Source: Selenomonadaceae bacterium (GTDB lineage Bacteria; Bacillota; Negativicutes; Selenomonadales; Selenomonadaceae). From it: a DNA stretch of 9,312 nt. The position numbers and the translations under genes were made by a program. Below are positions 6,316 to 9,312 of the stretch, piece after piece (position 1 is the stretch's first letter; every line of letters starts with the position of its first letter). The stretch spans positions 1 through 9,312 of the forward strand of contig JAFTEG010000214.1 of the NCBI GenBank assembly GCA_017453765.1, read 5' to 3'. The notes under the pieces are model-generated. The model did not search any database. It was not told the DNA's origin and saw only the letters and a list, made by a program, of their open reading frames with translations.

Positions 6316-6873
6316 ATGGCAACATTCAACATCAGAGGTAAAAACACCGAAGTCACGCCGGCACTGCGCGAATACGTTGAAAAGCGCGTGGGAAAAATTA
6401 CAAAGTACTTCGGCAACATTGACGAAATTTTTGTACTGTTGGCGGTTGAAAAAGATCGTCACATCGTCGAAGTCACGGCGGAAGTTCCCGGCGGTCTGAT
6501 TCTGCGCGGCGAAGAGGCTACCGGCGATATGTACACGTCAATCGACCTCGTCATTGAAAAACTTGAACGCCAAATTCGCAAGCAAAAAACTAAGTTGGAA
6601 AGACGTTTCCGCGCCGGCGGGTTCAAGTCAGAATTAATCGAAGAACAAAAAGCCCAATCTCATGCCGAAGTTGAAGATGAAAGCGGCGAATTTCCTATCG
6701 TCAAAACCAAACGCTTTTTCGTCAAGCCTATGGACTTGCAGGAAGCGATTTTGCAGATGAACTTGCTCAACCATAAATTCTTCGTCTTCCGTGACGGTGC
6801 TACAAATGAAATTTGCGTCGTCTACAAGCGCAATGACGGTGCCTACGGTTTGCTCGAATCCCAAAACGAATAG
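6316..6873 (+). CDS. hpf: Long-form ribosome hibernation promoting factor (HPF)
   Basis: A 185-residue long HPF, which binds the 30S decoding region and dimerises ribosomes into 100S particles in stationary phase. The S30AE domain covers residues 2-98, with the typical FNIRGKNTEVTPALREYVEK start (4-23) and the basic helix LVIEKLERQIRKQKTKLERR (78-97). An acidic linker (105-128) leads to the C-terminal dimerisation domain, KTKRFFVKPMDLQEAILQMN (130-149) followed by HKFFVFRDGATNEICVVYKR (153-172). The ATG at 6316 is chosen because AGGGG lies 9 nt upstream; an in-frame ATG at 6289 has no ribosome binding site and adds residues not found in the family. In many Firmicutes secA follows hpf; here an intergenic region and a YezD-type gene follow instead. 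I see no obvious terminator directly after it. Confidence 0.95.
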   Translation: MATFNIRGKNTEVTPALREYVEKRVGKITKYFGNIDEIFVLLAVEKDRHIVEVTAEVPGGLILRGEEATGDMYTSIDLVIEKLERQIRKQKTKLERRFRAGGFKSELIEEQKAQSHAEVEDESGEFPIVKTKRFFVKPMDLQEAILQMNLLNHKFFVFRDGATNEICVVYKRNDGAYGLLESQNE

Positions 6874-6969
6874 GCATTTATTAACTTTTCTTTTGGCGCA
6901 CGGCTTAAACTTTGACCACGCGATTTTAACCTTGACCAAGTCTCTGAAAAGTGTCGGTTCGCATTTTAA

Positions 6970-6998
6970 TTGACAAAAAAATTTTTCTGCGGTAAAAT
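6970..6998 (+). promoter_or_regulatory. Strong sigma-70 type promoter of the yezD leader
   Basis: A perfect TTGACA at 6970-6975 is followed by exactly 17 bp and TAAAAT at 6993-6998. This predicts a start near 7005, roughly 100 nt before the yezD ATG. It is one of the two best promoters in the window. Confidence 0.8.
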
Positions 6999-7004
6999 TG
7001 CCGC

Positions 7005-7090
7005 CATGAATAATAAAAACTTTTTAGGTGATTCGATAAGCGAAAGCCTGCAAGTTTAGCGAAAGTTGAACTTTGCGGGCTTTTTGCGTT
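7005..7090 (+). ncRNA. Structured leader / candidate attenuator or small RNA upstream of yezD
   Basis: The ~85 nt after the promoter can fold in two mutually exclusive ways. One is the intrinsic terminator at 7046-7089. The other is an upstream hairpin pairing AAACTT (7017-7022) with AAGTTT (7052-7057), AGG (7026-7028) with CCT (7047-7049) and TTCG with CGAA inside, which uses the terminator's left arm. The motif AGCGAAAG occurs twice (7039-7046, 7058-7065). This is what a riboswitch or attenuator looks like, but it matches no class I can name. The alternative is a short independent sRNA. The downstream genes suggest a sulfur-related signal, which is inference. Confidence 0.5.
7046..7089 (+). 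terminator. Intrinsic terminator inside the yezD leader
   Basis: GCCTGCAAGTT (7046-7056) pairs with AACTTTGCGGGC (7069-7080), 11 pairs with one bulged T and one G-T wobble, followed by TTTTT, GCG and TTTT. It lies downstream of a strong promoter and only about 15 nt before the yezD start codon, the usual place for a conditional terminator. Confidence 0.75.
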
Positions 7091-7104
7091 TTCAAGGTGA
7101 AAGT

Positions 7105-7443
7105 ATGACAAAAAAATTTTCCGCAGGTACAATTCCCGACGAAGTTTTAAATTTCGTGTTGAACGAGCTTTGTAAAATTCCAAACGGCGAAATTATTTTT
7201 ATCGCGCAGGACGCTTGCTTAATTCAAGTTGAAATTCATCATAAGCGCAGACTTGCCGAGTGGCGTGACGAAAATTTTCAGCGTGACGAAAAAACTTTTG
7301 CCGCGCTTGAAAATAAAATTCGGCAGGAATTTTCCAAGCTTGACTTCGGGCAACTTTCCATAAAAATTCAAAAAGGGCGCGTCGTGCAGATTGAACGCAT
7401 TGTCCGACACCGTTTTACCGGTCTTGACGGCGAAGGGATTTAG
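7105..7443 (+). CDS. yezD: YezD family protein with two tandem DUF2292 units
   Basis: A 112-residue cytoplasmic protein. The ATG at 7105 has AAGGTG 6 nt upstream, so the in-frame ATG at 7066, which lies inside the terminator hairpin, is rejected. The C-terminal unit (75-104) contains GQLSIKIQKGRVVQIER, the signature of DUF2292/YezD as I know it. The N-terminal unit (21-50, GEIIFIAQDACLIQVEI) aligns to it without gaps over 30 positions, with 7 identities and many conservative changes, so the protein is an internal duplication of a domain that usually occurs singly in proteins of about 55-60 residues. Its biochemical role is unknown; such genes are often found next to sulfur assimilation genes, and here an O-acetylhomoserine sulfhydrylase lies two genes downstream. 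Its TAG stop is the first unit of repeat locus D. Confidence 0.8.
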   Translation: MTKKFSAGTIPDEVLNFVLNELCKIPNGEIIFIAQDACLIQVEIHHKRRLAEWRDENFQRDEKTFAALENKIRQEFSKLDFGQLSIKIQKGRVVQIERIVRHRFTGLDGEGI

Positions 7444-7489
7444 GGGCTAGGAGTTAGTGGTTAGGGGCTAGGGGTTAGGGGTTAGTGAA
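7441..7489 (+). repeat. Heptamer repeat locus D (half element)
   Basis: Seven uninterrupted 7-mers of type TAGNNNN, mostly TAGGGGY, begin exactly at the TAG stop codon of yezD (7441-7443) and end at TAGTGAA. Only the first, G-rich half of the composite seen in loci B and C is present. The array fills nearly the whole gap to the next start codon, and its last GGGG lies 14 nt before that GTG, too far for a normal Shine-Dalgarno. Confidence 0.9.
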
Positions 7490-7495
7490 ATTATC

Positions 7496-8119
7496 GTGGC
7501 AAAAATTAAAATCTTTCATACCGGCAAAGTTTATGTTTCAAATTCACTGCCTTTCAAAGACAGCGTAAAAAATCCTAACCCCGTGCAACTTTCGCTTGTA
7601 TCTTTGTACGGCAGGAAGAATCGGATTTGGTTACCTGTTTCCGCGTACTTGATTGAAATTGAAAATCTAAAAATTCTCGTCGATACCGGCTGGCACCGTG
7701 AAATTTCTCCCAACGGCGAATATAACCGAATCGCGCAGATTAAACACATGGGCTTGGGACATTTTTTAATTAATCAAGGCGTTTTGCCTAAGGGCGAATC
7801 CATTACCGAACAGCTTGAAAAAATTAATATCCTGCCGCGCGATATCGACTTCGTAATTATGACGCACCTTCACACCGACCATGCAAGCGGCTTGACGGCG
7901 ATGAAAATTAACGCCGGTGAAAAATTCGTGCTGCTTTATTCGGACGGCGGCTACGCTACAAAATCTTGGCAAGAAATGATACCGCCAGGCACCGCGTTGG
8001 ACGAAGAAAGCGCGTTGAAGTCTTTGCAATGGATTAGGCAGATGAGTTTGGATAAAAATTGTGTGGAGTCATTGGCGAATCATGACGCCGACGTTTTTCC
8101 GCACGAAATTATTTTATAA
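7496..8119 (+). CDS. MBL-fold metallo-hydrolase, apparently internally deleted
   Basis: A 207-residue metallo-beta-lactamase-fold protein of the type often annotated as N-acyl homoserine lactonase-like hydrolase. It has VSAYLIEIENLKILVDTGWH (48-67) and the zinc motif THLHTDHASG (123-132), with His124, His126, Asp128 and His129. Directly after that, residues 141-165 read GEKFVLLYSDGGYATKSW and onward, which in relatives lies near the C-terminus, and NHD (195-197) supplies the last His. The central part, with the third zinc-ligand His in its GHT/GHS context, is absent; relatives are usually about 250-290 residues. The junction falls near codons 134-142 (7895-7921) and stays in frame. Either the product is inactive or a reduced form is selected. 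The start is GTG with no clear Shine-Dalgarno, right after repeat locus D. It lies between yezD and metY in one apparent operon. Confidence 0.8.
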   Translation: MAKIKIFHTGKVYVSNSLPFKDSVKNPNPVQLSLVSLYGRKNRIWLPVSAYLIEIENLKILVDTGWHREISPNGEYNRIAQIKHMGLGHFLINQGVLPKGESITEQLEKINILPRDIDFVIMTHLHTDHASGLTAMKINAGEKFVLLYSDGGYATKSWQEMIPPGTALDEESALKSLQWIRQMSLDKNCVESLANHDADVFPHEIIL

Positions 8120-8142
8120 AATTTTTTTAAGGAGTTTTTAAA

Positions 8143-9312
8143 ATGAGTGAAAGAAAGTACAAATTTGAAACGCTACAGCTACACGTAGGGCAGGAGCAGG
8201 CTGATCCTGTGACGGACGCGCGCGCAGTTCCAATTTATCAAACTACGTCTTACGTCTTTCATAATTTTGACCACGCGTCGGATCGTTTCGCACTTCGTGA
8301 CGCCGGAAATATTTATGGACGCTTGACCAATCCCACGCAAGAAATTTTTGAAAAGCGTATTGCGGCATTGGAAGGCGGCACTTCGGCATTGGCGTTGGCA
8401 AGCGGCGCGGCGGCTGTCACCTACACCGCGCAGGCTCTTGCGCACAAAGGGCATCACATTGTTGCCGCTACGACGATTTACGGCGGCAGTTACAATCTCT
8501 TTGAACATACCCTTCCCGACTACGGCGTTGAAACGACTTTTGTCGACCCCACGCAAGGCGTTGACGCTTTCGACAAGGCGGTTAAACCCAACACGCAATT
8601 TATTTTCATTGAATCCGTCGGCAATCCCAATGCGAACTTGATTGACATTAAAGCCGTCGCCGATATCGCGCATAAACATAAAATCCCGCTGGTTATCGAC
8701 AACACTTTTGCAACGCCGTACCAAATTCGTCCCTTTGAATACGGCGCAGATATCGTAGTTCATTCTGCTACAAAATTTATCGGCGGTCACGGCACGACTT
8801 TAGGCGGCATTATCGTTGAAGGCGGCAAGTTTGACTGGGAAAAATCCGGCAAATTCTCATGGCTGGTTGAACCCAATGCAAGCTATCACGGCGTGCAATT
8901 TTATAAAGCACTCGGCGCGGCGGCGTTTACCACTTTCATTCGTGCTACAATTCTGCGCGATACCGGCGCGGCAATTTCACCGCTCAATGCATTTTTACTT
9001 TTGCAAGGCACCGAAACTTTATCTCTGCGCGTCGAACGTCACGTAGAAAACGCCTTGAAAGTTGTCGACTACCTCAGCAAAAATCCCAGCGTCACGAAAG
9101 TCAATCACCCTGCCGTTGCAAGTCACCCCGACCATGAGCTTTACAAAAAATATTTTCCGAACGGCGGCATTTCCATTTTTACATTTGAAATTAAAGGCGG
9201 CGCGGCGGCGGCGAAAAAGTTTATTGACAATCTTAAAATCTTCTCACTGCTTGCCAACGTTGCCGACGTGAAATCTTTGGTTATTCACCCCGCCTCAACT
9301 ACTCATTCGCAG
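8143..9312 (+). CDS. metY: O-acetylhomoserine sulfhydrylase (MetY type), cut by window end
   Basis: A PLP enzyme of the Cys/Met metabolism family; 390 codons are present without a stop, and the family is usually about 425-430 residues, so roughly 35-40 are missing. It should replace the acetyl group of O-acetylhomoserine with sulfide (or methanethiol) to make homocysteine or methionine. Visible motifs are the N-terminal TLQLHVGQE (10-18), PIYQTTSYVF (30-39), YGRLTNPT (58-65), PLP-stacking YGGSYNLF (113-120), the PLP-nitrogen Asp in LVIDNTFATP (183-192; Asp186), and the Schiff-base lysine Lys211 in SATKFIGGHGT. The end reaches HPASTTHSQ, close to the C-terminal conserved block. The ATG at 8143 has AAGGAG 8 nt upstream, 23 nt after the MBL gene, so the two share a transcript. 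It supports a sulfur assimilation role for the yezD operon. Confidence 0.95.
   Translation, partial: MSERKYKFETLQLHVGQEQADPVTDARAVPIYQTTSYVFHNFDHASDRFALRDAGNIYGRLTNPTQEIFEKRIAALEGGTSALALASGAAAVTYTAQALAHKGHHIVAATTIYGGSYNLFEHTLPDYGVETTFVDPTQGVDAFDKAVKPNTQFIFIESVGNPNANLIDIKAVADIAHKHKIPLVIDNTFATPYQIRPFEYGADIVVHSATKFIGGHGTTLGGIIVEGGKFDWEKSGKFSWLVEPNASYHGVQFYKALGAAAFTTFIRATILRDTGAAISPLNAFLLLQGTETLSLRVERHVENALKVVDYLSKNPSVTKVNHPAVASHPDHELYKKYFPNGGISIFTFEIKGGAAAAKKFIDNLKIFSLLANVADVKSLVIHPASTTHSQ

Noticed and set aside
7006..7059. 17-codon leader ORF in the yezD leader
   Set aside because: The ATG lies within a few bases of the predicted transcript start with no Shine-Dalgarno, it has no Cys or Met run, and its sequence is better explained by RNA pairing.
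7441..7489. Telomere-like or CRISPR-like interpretation of the TTAGGGG array
   Set aside because: No unique spacers, no cas genes, and a 7-bp head-to-tail period; it sits between two genes inside an operon, not at a molecule end.
8179..8790. A 203-codon open frame antisense to metY
   Set aside because: The plus strand encodes a well-conserved PLP enzyme here; the antisense frame has no recognisable domain or ribosome binding site.

Overview
The window looks like a chromosomal segment of an anaerobic, AT-leaning Firmicute-grade bacterium, most likely a member of the Negativicutes (Selenomonadales-like). This is an inference from the mix of an LCP wall-polymer ligase, a glucosaminidase with TPRs, a long-form hibernation factor, a double DUF2292 (YezD) protein and a GT2 with a C-terminal coiled coil. 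No rRNA, tRNA, CRISPR array, transposase or phage gene is visible. No gene-free stretch reaches 300 bp; the longest is about 250 bp.

Left half (minus strand, 5489 down to 1): an envelope gene block. From a near-consensus promoter at 5538-5566 it runs through a secreted glucosaminidase/TPR protein, an LCP-family ligase with a long Arg/Ser/Asp/Tyr-rich tail, and a GT2 glycosyltransferase. Two unrecognised, tightly coupled genes follow behind their own probable promoter and end at an intrinsic terminator. The last gene is the start of an exported protein resembling NlpC/P60-SH3 peptidases, cut by the window edge. Together these look like a set for peptidoglycan remodelling and for making and attaching a wall or surface glycan.

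Right half (plus strand, 5605 to 9312): an RpiB/LacAB-family isomerase whose usual catalytic Cys is Asp, its terminator, then long-form HPF. Next comes a sulfur-linked group: a structured, terminator-bearing leader behind a strong promoter, a tandem-DUF2292 YezD protein, an MBL-fold protein that seems to have lost its middle in frame, and an O-acetylhomoserine sulfhydrylase cut by the window end.

The most unusual feature is a family of 7-bp-periodic repeats in four intergenic gaps (2605-2663, 4231-4301, 6156-6248, 7441-7489). Read in the direction of the flanking genes they share one architecture: an array of TARGNNN-type heptamers, a short spacer, then an array of TAACNCC/TCACTCC-type heptamers, which is roughly the complement of the first. 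Three of the four begin exactly at the stop codon of the upstream gene. Because 7 is not a multiple of 3, these arrays place stop codons in all three frames.
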